Source of the DNA: Rhodospirillaceae bacterium
Lineage (GTDB): Bacteria > Pseudomonadota > Alphaproteobacteria > Rhodospirillales > Casp-alpha2
Direction of reading: 5' to 3'
Assembly (NCBI GenBank): GCA_016845145.1
Contig: JAERTE010000129.1
Span: 27,509 to 91,508, forward strand
Length of the DNA: 64,000 nt
The translations under genes and the position numbers were made by a program. Below the pieces are notes generated by a model. It saw only the letters and a program-made list of their open reading frames with translations, ran no database searches and was not told the DNA's origin. Shown here piece by piece: positions 35,168 to 44,599 of the stretch. Position 1 is the stretch's first letter; the number at the start of each line of letters is the position of its first letter.

Positions 35168-36715
35168 ATGAACGGTGCGGAAAGTCTTGTCAAAACACTG
35201 GCCTTGAACGGCATCGAAGTCTGTTTCACCAATCCCGGCACGTCGGAGATGCATTTCATGGCGGCACTCGACCGTACCAATGCGCTCCGCTGTGTGCTCG
35301 GCCTGCAAGAAAACATCGTCACCGGCGCCGCCGACGGCTATGCGCGAATGGCGGAGAAACCAGCGGCCACGCTGCTGCACTTAGGCCCGGGGCTGGGCAA
35401 CGGCTTGGCCAATCTGCACAACGCCAACAAAGCCGGTACCGGCATCGTCAATATCGTCGGTGACCACGCCACCTATCACATCGAATTCGACGCGCCGCTG
35501 ACCGCCGACGTGGAGGGCATCGCGGCACCCGTCTCCAACTGGGTCAAAACGTCACCCACGGCCGACGGCGTGGCGGCGGACGGCGCCGAATCGGTGCGCC
35601 AGGCCATGACCCACCCAGGCCGCATTGCAACATTGATCCTGCCTGCCAATACCGCCTGGGGCGACGGCGCGGAACCAGTCAAAGCTGCTACGCCCAACAG
35701 CCCTACGGGCCCAAGCGAAGCCGCCGTCGAAGCCGCTGCCAAAGCGCTGTCATCGGGTGAGCCCGCGGCGCTGTATCTAAAGGGCAACGTGTTGCGCGAA
35801 CCGGGCCTGACACTGGCCGGCAAGATCGCCGCCAAGACCGGTGCGCGATTGCTGGCCCCGACATCCAACGCACGCATCGACCGAGGCGCGGGGCGCGTGC
35901 CCGTGGAGCGCGTGCCTTACGTGGTGGCGCAAGCCATGGACCGCCTGGCGCCCTTAAAACATCTGGTCGGCATCGGCGACAAAGAGCCTGTCGCGTTCTT
36001 CGCCTACCCCGACAAGCCAAGCCGCGTATTGCCCGATTCTTGCGCGCCGCAATTGCTGTGTGGCGAAGACGAAGACGGCGTGCGGGCATTGGAGATGCTG
36101 TGCGACGCGCTTGATGCCCACAACGCCGTGCCTGAACTGGCGGAAGGCCGCGCGAATGAAGGCCTGCCGGACGGAGCGCTGGACCAAGACAAAATCGCCG
36201 CCGCGTTTTCAAGCCTGCTGCCTGAAGGTGCCATCGTCATTGATGAAAGCATTTCGTCGGGCCGCCAGCTCAATTGGCAGACGGCTGGCGCCGCGCCGCA
36301 CAGCTGGCTCAGCCTGTGTGGCGGCTCCATCGGCGCGGGGCTGCCGCTGGCCACGGGCGCGGGCATCGCGTGCCCAGACCGCCCGATCGTGGCGCTGGAG
36401 GGTGATGGCTCCGCCATGTACACGATCCAGGCGCTCTGGACCCAGGCACGTGAAAACCTGAACGTCACCACGGTGATTTACGCCAACCGCAGCTACGCCA
36501 TCTTGCAAGGCGAGATGTCGGCGGTAGGCGTTGAAGACCCCGGCAAGGTGGCCCAGGACATGTTCAACATCGACCGCCCGACCCTGGATTTCGTCTCCAT
36601 CGCCAGGGGCATGGGCGCGGACGGCGAACGGGTCGACGATGCCGGCGATTTCGCCAAAGCCTTGGAGCGCGGCATGGCGACGCCCGGGCCGTACGTTATC
36701 GAGGCAGTGATTTAG
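35168..36715 (+). CDS. Thiamine-diphosphate-dependent enzyme (acetolactate synthase/decarboxylase type)
   Basis: ThDP enzyme of 515 residues. The N-terminal Pyr domain has TNPGTSEMHFMAAL and the cofactor-activating Glu in LGLQENIVTGAADGYARM. A middle domain follows, then the PP domain with GDGSAMYTIQALWTQARENL for Mg-ThDP binding. It is shorter than typical IlvB (about 560-590), and no IlvH-like small subunit is adjacent. A 2-keto-acid decarboxylase or carboligase is therefore at least as likely as acetolactate synthase. The ATG at 35168 follows GGGGAGAGA. It lies directly behind the aminotransferase gene, which could supply its keto acid. Confidence 0.88.
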   Translation: MNGAESLVKTLALNGIEVCFTNPGTSEMHFMAALDRTNALRCVLGLQENIVTGAADGYARMAEKPAATLLHLGPGLGNGLANLHNANKAGTGIVNIVGDHATYHIEFDAPLTADVEGIAAPVSNWVKTSPTADGVAADGAESVRQAMTHPGRIATLILPANTAWGDGAEPVKAATPNSPTGPSEAAVEAAAKALSSGEPAALYLKGNVLREPGLTLAGKIAAKTGARLLAPTSNARIDRGAGRVPVERVPYVVAQAMDRLAPLKHLVGIGDKEPVAFFAYPDKPSRVLPDSCAPQLLCGEDEDGVRALEMLCDALDAHNAVPELAEGRANEGLPDGALDQDKIAAAFSSLLPEGAIVIDESISSGRQLNWQTAGAAPHSWLSLCGGSIGAGLPLATGAGIACPDRPIVALEGDGSAMYTIQALWTQARENLNVTTVIYANRSYAILQGEMSAVGVEDPGKVAQDMFNIDRPTLDFVSIARGMGADGERVDDAGDFAKALERGMATPGPYVIEAVI

Positions 36716-36743
36716 GGGTTAACTTTAATCGAATTAACTTTTC

Positions 36744-36806
36744 GGGGTTGGAACCCATTGTTTTTATTACGTAAGTAAAAAAAACTGGGGGCCGAACCCA
36801 ATTTTC
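36744..36806 (+). repeat. Dispersed intergenic repeat, copy 2
   Basis: About 63 bp with the same block order as the unit at 4709-4772: GGGGTTGGAACCCA, TTGTTTTT, an A run, CTGGGGGCCGAACCC, AATTTTC. No gene overlaps it. The rest of the 366-bp gap up to tRNA-His shows no credible coding sequence. Confidence 0.6.
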
Positions 36807-37081
36807 CCTCGCTCCGGCGCGACGCCCTCGGAACACCCGGCGCGTGGCTCCAGCTGTTTCGCTGACGAAGATCAACCGACCTTCCGTCAGCACCTGATAT
36901 TCCTATACGAATGTGCAATAGCGTGCCGTCGCCGCACACACAGCGATACGGCGGTTTCCATACCACGCGATATCCAAAAAGTCAATAAATTCCTACAAAA
37001 AGGAACGCTATTTTCAACGATGAGCTCTCCGTCCTTGACGCCCGCTTAGGGACGGTCTACACAATCGCGCCTTACAGCGTG

Positions 37082-37158
37082 GTGGCTGTAGCTCAGTTGG
37101 TTAGAGCGCCTGGTTGTGGTCCAGGAGGTCGGGGGTTCAAATCCCCTCAGCCACCCCA
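37082..37158 (+). tRNA. tRNA-His (GTG)
   Basis: Complete cloverleaf: acceptor GTGGCTG pairs with CAGCCAC. The D arm is GCTCAGTTGGTTAGAGC. The anticodon stem-loop CCTGG-TTGTGGT-CCAGG carries anticodon GTG, and the T arm GGGGG-TTCAAAT-CCCCT follows. Discriminator C and CCA are encoded. A G at 37081 would supply the extra G-1 that is diagnostic of tRNA-His. Confidence 0.97.
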
Positions 37159-37169
37159 TTTTCTACCAA

Positions 37170-37195
37170 GGCCTCGGCGTTCCCGAGGCCTTTTT
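37170..37195 (+). terminator. Terminator of tRNA-His
   Basis: GGCCTCGG-CGTTC-CCGAGGCC, an 8-bp stem, followed by five T, starting 12 bp after the CCA end. Confidence 0.9.
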
Positions 37196-37225
37196 CGTTT
37201 TTGCCCTGGTATTCGCCTCAGTCGG

Positions 37226-37720
37226 TCAATTCAGCGTCGCCGCGCTGAACAGGACGCCGAATTGTTCGCACCAGATCACCACTGAGCGCGGCGTGAATTC
37301 CAGGTCCTTGGGCAGGGCGTAGTTTTGATCGCCGATATTTCCCTTCAGCGCGCCTAGAGACCGGAACGTGTTGCCGGTGACATCTTCGGCGCTGGCAACA
37401 TCGGCCTTGTCGACCACGTAGACCTTGAGATCGGGACCATTGGTCACTTCGAAATCGGTAAACCGGAGCAATCGCTGGCCGCTCGGGTCATTGAACAATG
37501 TCACCGTGCCCTTGCCGGCATGCGACGCGTCCCCATCCTTGAACGCGCCCTTGGCACCGGCTTGTAAACCGCCTCCGGTCAACGGTTCGGAGACCGTCCG
37601 GTCGATCCACAGCGGGCTGGCCAGGTACCAAAAGGAATTGCCGGCAACAAATCCGACGGCACCGGCGACAAGCGCTGTCACGATTATGGCTTTACGAAAC
37701 AAAACGTTTAATCCTTTCAC
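37226..37720 (-). CDS. Membrane-anchored DM13-domain protein
   Basis: Protein of 164 residues. It has one N-terminal transmembrane helix (about 9-31), then an extracytoplasmic DM13 domain with the family pattern ASHAGKGTVTLFND, LLRFTDFEVTNGPDLKVYVV and NYALPKDLEF. A single Cys (VIWCEQF) matches the cysteine proposed to act in redox chemistry in this family. The precise role is unknown. It lies downstream of the cbb genes but is separated from them by 122 bp. Confidence 0.88.
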   Translation of the reverse strand: MKGLNVLFRKAIIVTALVAGAVGFVAGNSFWYLASPLWIDRTVSEPLTGGGLQAGAKGAFKDGDASHAGKGTVTLFNDPSGQRLLRFTDFEVTNGPDLKVYVVDKADVASAEDVTGNTFRSLGALKGNIGDQNYALPKDLEFTPRSVVIWCEQFGVLFSAATLN

Positions 37721-37842
37721 GATGGCAAGTGGCGAGGAACCTATGCCATCTCAGGAACGGTGAAAAGCGGAAGTCCGGCTGTTCGCGTAAACTTGGAGCC
37801 GTGCGAGGTGAAATGACAGGATTGGCTCGCAAACTGCCGAGT

Positions 37843-38214
37843 TCAGCCGTCTGCCCAAAGGCGTTGTTCAAGAACCTCTTTGATTTGCTCCAAGGCCTTT
37901 GCACGCAAGGCGGATGCGGCGAAATGGTAGTAGTTTATTTTGCAAGGGATCGGTTCGTGAAGAGAACCGCGGTTTTCGCGCTCAAAATCGACCCATGCGA
38001 CAACGGGGCAGTAGTGAAGAATAACATCTGCACAAACCCAATACCGATCAGTGAGAATGATCTCGATTTGTTTGAGGCCGGTATCGTCTATGCGAATGGG
38101 TTCTCCCCATCGGCTGCGGGCACGATGCCAAACATTGAATACTTTGGCATCAAGCGCATCATCACGCTGGGCCAAAATGGGCATATCGGCTAGGCGGGCG
38201 TCCATATCGATCAT
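37843..38214 (-). CDS. Hypothetical protein downstream of cbbO
   Basis: Protein of 123 residues with no signal peptide or membrane helix. The C-terminal helix (ALRAKALEQIKEVLEQRLWA) is amphipathic; the middle has beta-like segments (DRYWVCADVILHYCPVVAWV). I do not recognise a family. It follows cbbO by 27 bp on the same strand and is probably the last gene of the RuBisCO operon, so a role linked to RuBisCO maturation or bicarbonate supply is possible but unproven. Confidence 0.65.
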   Translation of the reverse strand: MIDMDARLADMPILAQRDDALDAKVFNVWHRARSRWGEPIRIDDTGLKQIEIILTDRYWVCADVILHYCPVVAWVDFERENRGSLHEPIPCKINYYHFAASALRAKALEQIKEVLEQRLWADG

Positions 38215-38241
38215 TGCGACCGCGATCTCCTGACCGGCAAG

Positions 38242-40635
38242 TCAACTCGTCAAAGCGGCAAATACGGATGGCAGGCGTTCGGGAAGCTTTTCAACGTTGT
38301 CGACGATGGAATACCGGTTCTCACCGAATATACGTGCCACGTACTGATCCGCGTTGGGGTCCAGGGTCAAACAATAGGTGTGGATCCCCTTCATGGCGAG
38401 ATCTTCCACCGCCTTTTTGGCATCATGACGCAGGTATTGAGGGTCGCGTTCGTCGATATCTGCGGGCTCACCATCTGTGACCAGCAACACCAGGCGCTTT
38501 TGCGCCGGTTGTTGGCTAAGATGCCAGCCCGAATGGCGTAACGCAGCGCCCATGCGGGTCGATAATCCGCCAGCCATACCCGCCAGGCGTGACTTGGGCT
38601 CGTCGTCGTAGGGCTCGTCGAAATCCTTGAAGCGGTAGTACTGCACATCATGACGCCCATCGGACGCAAAACCGTGGACGGCAAAGGGATCGCCGATGCT
38701 ATGGATGGCCCAGGACAGTAGTCCCGTGGCTTCACGCGTCAGCGACAGGATTGTCGACCGGCTGTCTTCCTGGCCATCGTCGGGCGCCGGCAGGTCCTTG
38801 TCGACGGGTTCGTTGGTAGATTCAGACAAATCGAGCAAGATCACCACCGCCAAGTCACGGATATGGCGGGTAATGCGGATGTTGATACGTGGGTCGGGCA
38901 TGGTGCCGCGGCGAATATCGATCATGGCCCGCACAGCGGCATTGAGATCCAACTCCTCGCCTTCCTCATAACCACGCCGGCGCACGATGCCCTGCGGCTG
39001 CAGCGCGTCAACCAGGTGGCGGATGCGCGACGCAATGGGGCGGTGTTTGACCAAGATATCGTCCATTAACCCGGGATCACCCGTTCCCGGGCGACGCTCC
39101 GTGACAGCGGCCCAGTCGGGCCGGTGAAGTTGGATGTGGTAATCCCATTCGTCGTAGTGGTAGGGCTCGGAGACCGGTTCCTTTCCCTCCAGGTCGTTCC
39201 ACGAAACAGTCGCTTCGCCGGCATCTTCGTAAGGGAACAGTTCGGTTCCCAAAACCCAGATTTCCTGGGCATCGTCGCCGGCGGTTTCGCAATCGATCTC
39301 GTTGATGAACTCCATCACGTTGACGTGCTTGCGAACCTGCCCCTGGTAAGCCGGCAGGTAGTCCACCCCCTGTTCCTGCCACATGGCTTCGTCAAATTCC
39401 CAGACGTAACGATTATCGTCGCGGTAAGGGATCGGCAGTTCCGCGGCGACGCGGACCGACGGCACCCCGTCACGGGTCAGCAGGTGATAGAATTCCATCC
39501 CCGCGTTCCATGATACCTGGTTGTCTTCGGCGTTTTCTTCCAGCGCCGCCTTGAAGGCGGCGGCCAGTTCGTTGAGCTCTGCCGCATCGTCGGCGTAATC
39601 ATCGTCGAGCAAGGCGCGAGCCATGCGGACCATCAAATCCTTGACGGGATGAAGTTTCTCGACCTCTTCGCCTTCCTGCGGCACGGCGCTAAAGAACTGT
39701 CGCCAAAGTTTGCTCAAGCCCGGGAAATCCTGACTGGCCAGGTATTCGACGCGGGCATCTTCAAACAGGTCGATGCACTTCATGTGCAGCGGTGACAGCT
39801 GTTCGGCGGAAATCGGCGTGTCGGTATAGACCAGGTGCGCAGCACAGTGCGCGGCAGCGGCGCGGTAGATTTCGATGCCGCGGATACCGCGGAAATCATC
39901 GAAGGCGTCCGGCAGGTGAAGAAACCAATTCTCAATGAACGGCTGCAGGCCCTTTCGGGTTTCGTAGTCACCCGCGGTAGGCTTCATGAAGAACCCCCGG
40001 CCCCACAACGCACGCAGGTAAAAGTTCAGCTTGCGCTGATTTTCCACGAAAAGGGTGCCGCGGCGCTCGCGCTGCAATACGGACTTCGATGATTCGTTTT
40101 GTAGCGCGAAATAAGCCATCTGACCGTCCAGATCGCGGGCATGGGCCTGCGCGCCCCACATGGCCCAACGGCGCAACCCGCCCAAGGTGAGCTTGGTCAG
40201 CAGCTCATCGAGGTTTTCCATCATTGGCCGCAGGCCACGCGGGCACTTGCCGGCGAGCTGATGAATCAGCTTCAAATAGTTGCGGAACATCTCAGCCTCG
40301 CCCATGCGCTGGGCAGCGAGCGGCAAATTCTGCAACATCAGGATCATCACCGTGCCCGACGTATGCGAAGCCAACCCCATCAGGGCATGCACGACGTCGG
40401 CGACAACGTCCTCGCCCACTTCCTTCGCCACGGACGGCAATTCCTGGATGTAGGTGAGGATTAGATCCTCGCCGCGGCCCAGGCTGCACATGGCCTCGAC
40501 ACCCTTCAGGTAATGGTCCAACCCTTGAGGTGACATGACGCGGGCCGCCTCGTGATAGGCGGATTCTAGCGCCTCCACATGCGGATGGTCATCCGATAGA
40601 CAGGCTAGATATTCGACGAACTCGACCCTGGTCAT
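38242..40635 (-). CDS. cbbO: RuBisCO activase adaptor CbbO (VWA domain)
   Basis: Large protein of 797 residues that pairs with the AAA+ ring CbbQ to remove inhibitory sugar phosphates from RuBisCO. The C-terminal von Willebrand A domain (about 600-795) has a MIDAS motif in VVILLDLSESTN and the later VTDGEPADIDERD, which in known CbbO contacts RuBisCO. The long N-terminal helical region is typical of CbbO/NorD. It lies 24 bp downstream of cbbQ and after cbbLS, the order expected for form IA RuBisCO with CbbQO. NorD of denitrifiers is the close relative, but the neighbours decide for CbbO. Confidence 0.94.
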   Translation of the reverse strand: MTRVEFVEYLACLSDDHPHVEALESAYHEAARVMSPQGLDHYLKGVEAMCSLGRGEDLILTYIQELPSVAKEVGEDVVADVVHALMGLASHTSGTVMILMLQNLPLAAQRMGEAEMFRNYLKLIHQLAGKCPRGLRPMMENLDELLTKLTLGGLRRWAMWGAQAHARDLDGQMAYFALQNESSKSVLQRERRGTLFVENQRKLNFYLRALWGRGFFMKPTAGDYETRKGLQPFIENWFLHLPDAFDDFRGIRGIEIYRAAAAHCAAHLVYTDTPISAEQLSPLHMKCIDLFEDARVEYLASQDFPGLSKLWRQFFSAVPQEGEEVEKLHPVKDLMVRMARALLDDDYADDAAELNELAAAFKAALEENAEDNQVSWNAGMEFYHLLTRDGVPSVRVAAELPIPYRDDNRYVWEFDEAMWQEQGVDYLPAYQGQVRKHVNVMEFINEIDCETAGDDAQEIWVLGTELFPYEDAGEATVSWNDLEGKEPVSEPYHYDEWDYHIQLHRPDWAAVTERRPGTGDPGLMDDILVKHRPIASRIRHLVDALQPQGIVRRRGYEEGEELDLNAAVRAMIDIRRGTMPDPRINIRITRHIRDLAVVILLDLSESTNEPVDKDLPAPDDGQEDSRSTILSLTREATGLLSWAIHSIGDPFAVHGFASDGRHDVQYYRFKDFDEPYDDEPKSRLAGMAGGLSTRMGAALRHSGWHLSQQPAQKRLVLLVTDGEPADIDERDPQYLRHDAKKAVEDLAMKGIHTYCLTLDPNADQYVARIFGENRYSIVDNVEKLPERLPSVFAALTS

Positions 40636-40659
40636 GGGGGCCTCCCTCGGCCGAACGGC

Positions 40660-41481
40660 TTAGAAGTAAGTGCCGACGGCGGCATCCAGGGTGTCACGCA
40701 TATCCGGATCATCGGTCAGCGGACGCACCAGGGCCATCTTGCACGCATCATTTGGCGCGATGCCTTTCTGGATCAAGTGGGCGGCATAAACCAGCAGGCG
40801 GGTCGACATCCCTTCGTCCAGGCCATGGCCCTTCAGGTTGCGCGAGCGTTGGGCAACCTGAACCAGCTTGTCGGCGGTGGCGCTGTCGACGCCGCCCTCG
40901 TGGGCGACAATCTCGGCTTCCGTATCGGCGTCGGGATAGTCAAAGTCGAGCGCCGCGAAACGCTGCTTGGTGGACTGCTTCAGGTCCTTCATCAGGCTCT
41001 GGTAGCCCGGGTTATAGGAAATGACGATCTGGAAATCGGGATGCGCGGTGACCAATTCACCCTTCTTTTCCAACGGCAAGACACGGCGGTGGTCGGTCAA
41101 CGGGTGGATAACCACAGTGGTGTCTTGGCGCGCTTCCACCACTTCGTCCAGATAGCAAATGGCGCCGATACGCGCAGCCACGGTCAGCGGACCGTCCTGC
41201 CAGCGGGTGCCGTTGATATCCAGCAAGAAGCGCCCCACCAAGTCGGACGCAGTCATGTCTTCGTTACACGCAACCGTGACGAGGGGCTTTTTCAGCTTCC
41301 AGGCCATATGTTCGACGAAACGGGATTTGCCGCAGCCCGTCGGGCCCTTCAGCATGACCGGCATGCGCGCATCATAAGCCGCCCCGTAAAGCGCCACCTC
41401 GTCGGCGACATTCCGGTAATACGGCTCGTTGCCGACTAGGTATTGTTCGTATTCGCTGTCGGCGTAAGTAGTGTCAGGCAT
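40660..41481 (-). CDS. cbbQ: RuBisCO activase AAA+ subunit CbbQ
   Basis: MoxR-type AAA+ ATPase of 273 residues. Walker A is GPTGCGKS, Walker B is AICYLDEVVEA, and the sensor regions include IVISYNPGY. The reading frame extends 37 codons upstream, but GGAGG 7 nt ahead of the ATG at 41481 fixes the start. It forms a hexameric ring with CbbO that remodels inhibited RuBisCO. It is separated from cbbS by 125 bp containing a long hairpin. Confidence 0.95.
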   Translation of the reverse strand: MPDTTYADSEYEQYLVGNEPYYRNVADEVALYGAAYDARMPVMLKGPTGCGKSRFVEHMAWKLKKPLVTVACNEDMTASDLVGRFLLDINGTRWQDGPLTVAARIGAICYLDEVVEARQDTTVVIHPLTDHRRVLPLEKKGELVTAHPDFQIVISYNPGYQSLMKDLKQSTKQRFAALDFDYPDADTEAEIVAHEGGVDSATADKLVQVAQRSRNLKGHGLDEGMSTRLLVYAAHLIQKGIAPNDACKMALVRPLTDDPDMRDTLDAAVGTYF

Positions 41482-41543
41482 GGAATGGCCTCCCCGGATA
41501 TAAAATGCGTGATGTCTCCGGCCGCGAAAGGGGGGGTGACAAC

Positions 41544-41590
41544 GGCGGGAACGACGGCTGAGGCTTCTGCGCACCAGCCGGGTTCCCGCC
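41544..41590 (-). promoter_or_regulatory. Hairpin between cbbS and cbbQ
   Basis: GGCGGGAAC (41544-41552) pairs with GTTCCCGCC (41582-41590), and a second inner stem (GGCTG/CAGCC) extends it. There is no T run on the minus strand, so an RNA-stabilising or processing structure is more likely than a terminator. It could lower cbbQO levels relative to cbbLS. Confidence 0.55.
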
Positions 41591-41606
41591 ATGTGTCAGG
41601 CCGAAA

Positions 41607-41966
41607 TCAGACTTTGATCTCGCCACGGTAGATCACCATCGAGGTGCCCTGCGACTGCGCGTAGTTGTCGTAGCCGACCAGGCGTACATGGTTGTTCGGG
41701 TGTGCCTTGTGACAGGCGTCGCACTCACCCAGGATTCGATCCACATCTGTTTCGCCGAACATCGGCAGTTTCCACATGTACCAGTAATTCTGGAATGCAT
41801 TTTCCGGTTCCGTATGTTCCACGGCCGGGTTCCAGCCCTTGGATACGATATATTCCACTTGCTTGCGGATTCCCTCCGCATCCATTTCCGGCAGATAGGA
41901 AAAGGTTTCGAACTTCCGGCTTTTTGTGTCGGAAAGACTAGAGGCGTAATCTTGTACATCGCTCAT
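41607..41966 (-). CDS. cbbS: RuBisCO small subunit, form I
   Basis: Small subunit of 119 residues, typical of form IA. Hallmarks are [20 protein letters not shown] near the N-terminus, then [20 protein letters not shown] and [20 protein letters not shown]. It caps the L8 core of RuBisCO. It follows cbbL by 53 bp. Confidence 0.98.
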   Translation of the reverse strand: MSDVQDYASSLSDTKSRKFETFSYLPEMDAEGIRKQVEYIVSKGWNPAVEHTEPENAFQNYWYMWKLPMFGETDVDRILGECDACHKAHPNNHVRLVGYDNYAQSQGTSMVIYRGEIKV

Positions 41967-42019
41967 TTTTAACTCCTAAATTTCACGTTTGAATTCGACC
42001 GGTTTCAAAGGACCTGGTT

Positions 42020-43438
42020 TTACCTATGCGCCACGTCCAATTTGTCGACGGTATCGAATTCGAACTTGATTTCCTTCCAGGTATCCATCGCAGCCTTTAA
42101 TTCGGGGCTGTGGCTGGCGGCGGCAGTCAAGATATCCTTGCCTTCCTGTTCCACGGCGCGGCCCCGGTTGCGGGCTTCAACGCAGGCTTCCAACGCGACC
42201 CGGTTCGCAGCCGCTCCGGCGGCGTTCCCCCACGGATGGCCCAGTGTGCCGCCACCAAACTGCAGGACGGAATCGTCTCCGAAAATGCTGACCAGCGCCG
42301 GCATGTGCCAGACGTGGATGCCGCCCGACGCAACGGGCAACACGCCCGGCATGGAGCCCCAATCCTGATCGAAGAAGATGCCGCGCGAACGGTCTTCCTT
42401 GATGTAGCTGTCGCGCATGATGTCGATCCAACCCAGCGTCGCATCGCGGTCGCCTTCGAGCTTGCCGACCACGGTGCCGGAATGCAGGTGATCGCCGCCG
42501 GAAAGACGCAGCGCCTTGGCCAGCACGCGGAAGTGAATGCCATGTCGCGGGTGACGGTCCAACACGGCATGCATGGCGCGGTGAATATGCAACAGCATGC
42601 CGTTGTCGCGGCACCATTGGGCGAGGCCCGTGTTGGCGCAGAAACCGCCAGTGAGGAAATCATGCATGATAATCGGCGCACCGAGTTCCTTGGCATATTC
42701 CGCACGCTTGTACATCTCTTCTGGTGTCGGCGCGGTCACGTTCAGGTAATGGCCCTTACGCTCACCGGTTTCCGCTTCCGCCTTGTGGATGGCTTCCATG
42801 ACGAAGTCGAACCGCGGGCGCCATCGCATGAACGGCTGGGAGTTGACGTTTTCGTCGTCCTTGGTGAAATCCAGGCCACCGCGCAGGCATTCGTAAACGG
42901 CGCGGCCGTAGTTCTTGGCGCTGAGTCCGAGCTTCGGCTTGATCGTGCAGCCCAGAAGCGGACGCCCGTACTTGTTCATGATATCGCGCTCGACCTGGAT
43001 GCCGTTGGGCGGTCCGTTGCATGTCATGACGTAGGCGACCGGAAAACGCACGTCTTCGAGACGCAGCGCCCGGACAGCCTTGAAGCCGAAAACATTTCCG
43101 ACAAGCGAGGTGAAGACGTTGACCACGGAGCCTTCTTCAAACAAATCGATGGGATAGGCGATCATGGCGTAGAAGCATTCATCGTCACCCGGCACATCCT
43201 CGATCGCGTAGGCACGGCCTTTGTAGTAATCGAGATCGGTCAGCAAATCCGTCCAAACGGTCGTCCACGTGCCGGTCGAGGATTCGGCGGCTACGGCAGC
43301 AGCGGCTTCCTCGCGGGGAACGCCTGCTTGCGGCGTTATCTTGAAGCACGCCAGGATGTCGGTGTCCTTTGGTGCGTAATCCGGCATCCAATAGGTTTCG
43401 CGGTATTCCTTCACGCCTGCATTGTATGTCTTCGCCAT
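42020..43438 (-). CDS. cbbL: RuBisCO large subunit, form IA
   Basis: Catalytic subunit of 472 residues fixing CO2 onto ribulose-1,5-bisphosphate. The N-terminus [20 protein letters not shown] marks green-type form IA. Catalytic residues include Lys167 and Lys169 (TIKPKLG), carbamylated Lys193 ([13 protein letters not shown]), and the active-site His region LHIHRAMHA. All conserved loops, including [18 protein letters not shown], are present, so the enzyme should be active. It heads the leftward operon cbbL-S-Q-O and is divergent from cbbR. AGGAAAAGGAAAAG serves as ribosome-binding site. Confidence 0.99.
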   Translation of the reverse strand: MAKTYNAGVKEYRETYWMPDYAPKDTDILACFKITPQAGVPREEAAAAVAAESSTGTWTTVWTDLLTDLDYYKGRAYAIEDVPGDDECFYAMIAYPIDLFEEGSVVNVFTSLVGNVFGFKAVRALRLEDVRFPVAYVMTCNGPPNGIQVERDIMNKYGRPLLGCTIKPKLGLSAKNYGRAVYECLRGGLDFTKDDENVNSQPFMRWRPRFDFVMEAIHKAEAETGERKGHYLNVTAPTPEEMYKRAEYAKELGAPIIMHDFLTGGFCANTGLAQWCRDNGMLLHIHRAMHAVLDRHPRHGIHFRVLAKALRLSGGDHLHSGTVVGKLEGDRDATLGWIDIMRDSYIKEDRSRGIFFDQDWGSMPGVLPVASGGIHVWHMPALVSIFGDDSVLQFGGGTLGHPWGNAAGAAANRVALEACVEARNRGRAVEQEGKDILTAAASHSPELKAAMDTWKEIKFEFDTVDKLDVAHR

Positions 43439-43564
43439 CGTAACTTTTCCTTTTCCTATCGCGCCCGTCGCTGGAAACGAGACGGGCGATAAATCCTCAA
43501 AACCGCCCGTTATATACGTGGGCCAGGCTTTGGCTCGTTGAGCGTGAGGTAACCTAACAAAACC

Positions 43565-43579
43565 TTTTGCAATGCAAAA
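43565..43579. promoter_or_regulatory. Candidate CbbR operator between cbbL and cbbR
   Basis: TTTTGCAATGCAAAA is a 15-bp perfect palindrome that satisfies the T-N11-A rule of LysR regulators. A second T-N11-A element (TTA-N11-TAA) starts at 43588. Both are in the very AT-rich stretch ahead of cbbR. Binding by CbbR is inferred from position. Confidence 0.5.
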
Positions 43580-43638
43580 ATTTAATGTTAAAAGAAAATC
43601 ATAATTTATTTTTATTATTTATTGTGTGTGCGGAACCC

Positions 43639-44556
43639 ATGCACCTGACCCTTAAGCAACTTCAGTTTTTTGAGTCCGCCGCCCGTCTGCGGAGTTATAC
43701 GCGGGCCGCGGAGGAGCTGAACCTCACGCAGCCGGCGGTGTATATCCAGGTCAAACGCTTGGCGGAAGCCATTGGTCTGCCGTTGTTCGAGCAGATCGGA
43801 AAAAGCGTCGCCCTGACCGAAACCGGTGAAATGTTGCTGAAGCATACCCGCGCCATTTTCGAGGAGATCGAATCGATCGAGGCGAAAGCCTTTGAGCTCA
43901 AGGGGCTGAACCGCGGCCGGTTGCGCATCGCGAACGTTACGACCGTCAACTATTTTGTACCCATTCTGCTGCGCACGTTTTGCGAAAGATTTCCGGGCAT
44001 TGAGATATCGGTGGAGGTGGCTAACCGGCAGGAACTGTTGCACGACTTGTCAGAAAATACGGCGGACATCGGTATCATGGGCCGCCCGCCCGAAGACTTG
44101 GACTTGATTGCGGAGCCTTTCTTGGAAAACCCGCTGGTTATTGTCGCTCCCCCGACGCACCCGCTGGCCAAGGAACGGAACATTTCCCTTGGCGATATGG
44201 CCAATCAGGTTTTCTTGATGCGTGAGCGCGGTTCCGGCACCCGAGGCGCGATGCAACGGTTTTTCGCCGAGCATGAAATCGAAGTCAGGTCCTCGATCGA
44301 GGTCAGTGGTGCTGAAGCCCAAAAGCAGGGCGTCCAGGCGGGACTTGGATTGGCGTTGATCTCCCGCGATGCTGTCGAACTGGAAGTGACATCCGGGCGA
44401 TTGGTCGAGCTGCCGGTTTCAGGCATGCCAATTCAACGGGCTTGGTACATTGTGCATCGCGCCGGCAAACATCTGAGTCCGGCAACACAGGCATTTAAAA
44501 AGTTCATCCTAAGAGAGGCAGCGACCCTATTGGACCGTTCGTCGCATTGTATATAA
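43639..44556 (+). CDS. cbbR: LysR-type regulator of the Calvin cycle
   Basis: LysR regulator of 305 residues. It starts MHLTLKQLQFFESAARLRSY, has the recognition helix around TQPAVYIQVKRLAEAIGLPL, and an effector domain (about 92-300) that in known CbbR proteins binds phosphoenolpyruvate or related metabolites. The reading frame extends 24 codons upstream, but the N-terminus at 43639 matches the family. Divergence from cbbL is the classical CbbR arrangement. Confidence 0.93.
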   Translation: MHLTLKQLQFFESAARLRSYTRAAEELNLTQPAVYIQVKRLAEAIGLPLFEQIGKSVALTETGEMLLKHTRAIFEEIESIEAKAFELKGLNRGRLRIANVTTVNYFVPILLRTFCERFPGIEISVEVANRQELLHDLSENTADIGIMGRPPEDLDLIAEPFLENPLVIVAPPTHPLAKERNISLGDMANQVFLMRERGSGTRGAMQRFFAEHEIEVRSSIEVSGAEAQKQGVQAGLGLALISRDAVELEVTSGRLVELPVSGMPIQRAWYIVHRAGKHLSPATQAFKKFILREAATLLDRSSHCI

Positions 44557-44599
44557 ACACTTCCTGGTGGTCTGCTCCCATTAAGCGAATTGCCTGTCA

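Noticed and set aside
36712..36966. Minus-strand ORFs over the second dispersed repeat.
   Set aside because: Their translations merely read through the repeat. They have no coding character or start signal.
42110..43492. A 460-codon open frame on the plus strand across cbbL.
   Set aside because: It is antisense to RuBisCO large subunit, which is unambiguous. The frame is a GC-composition shadow.
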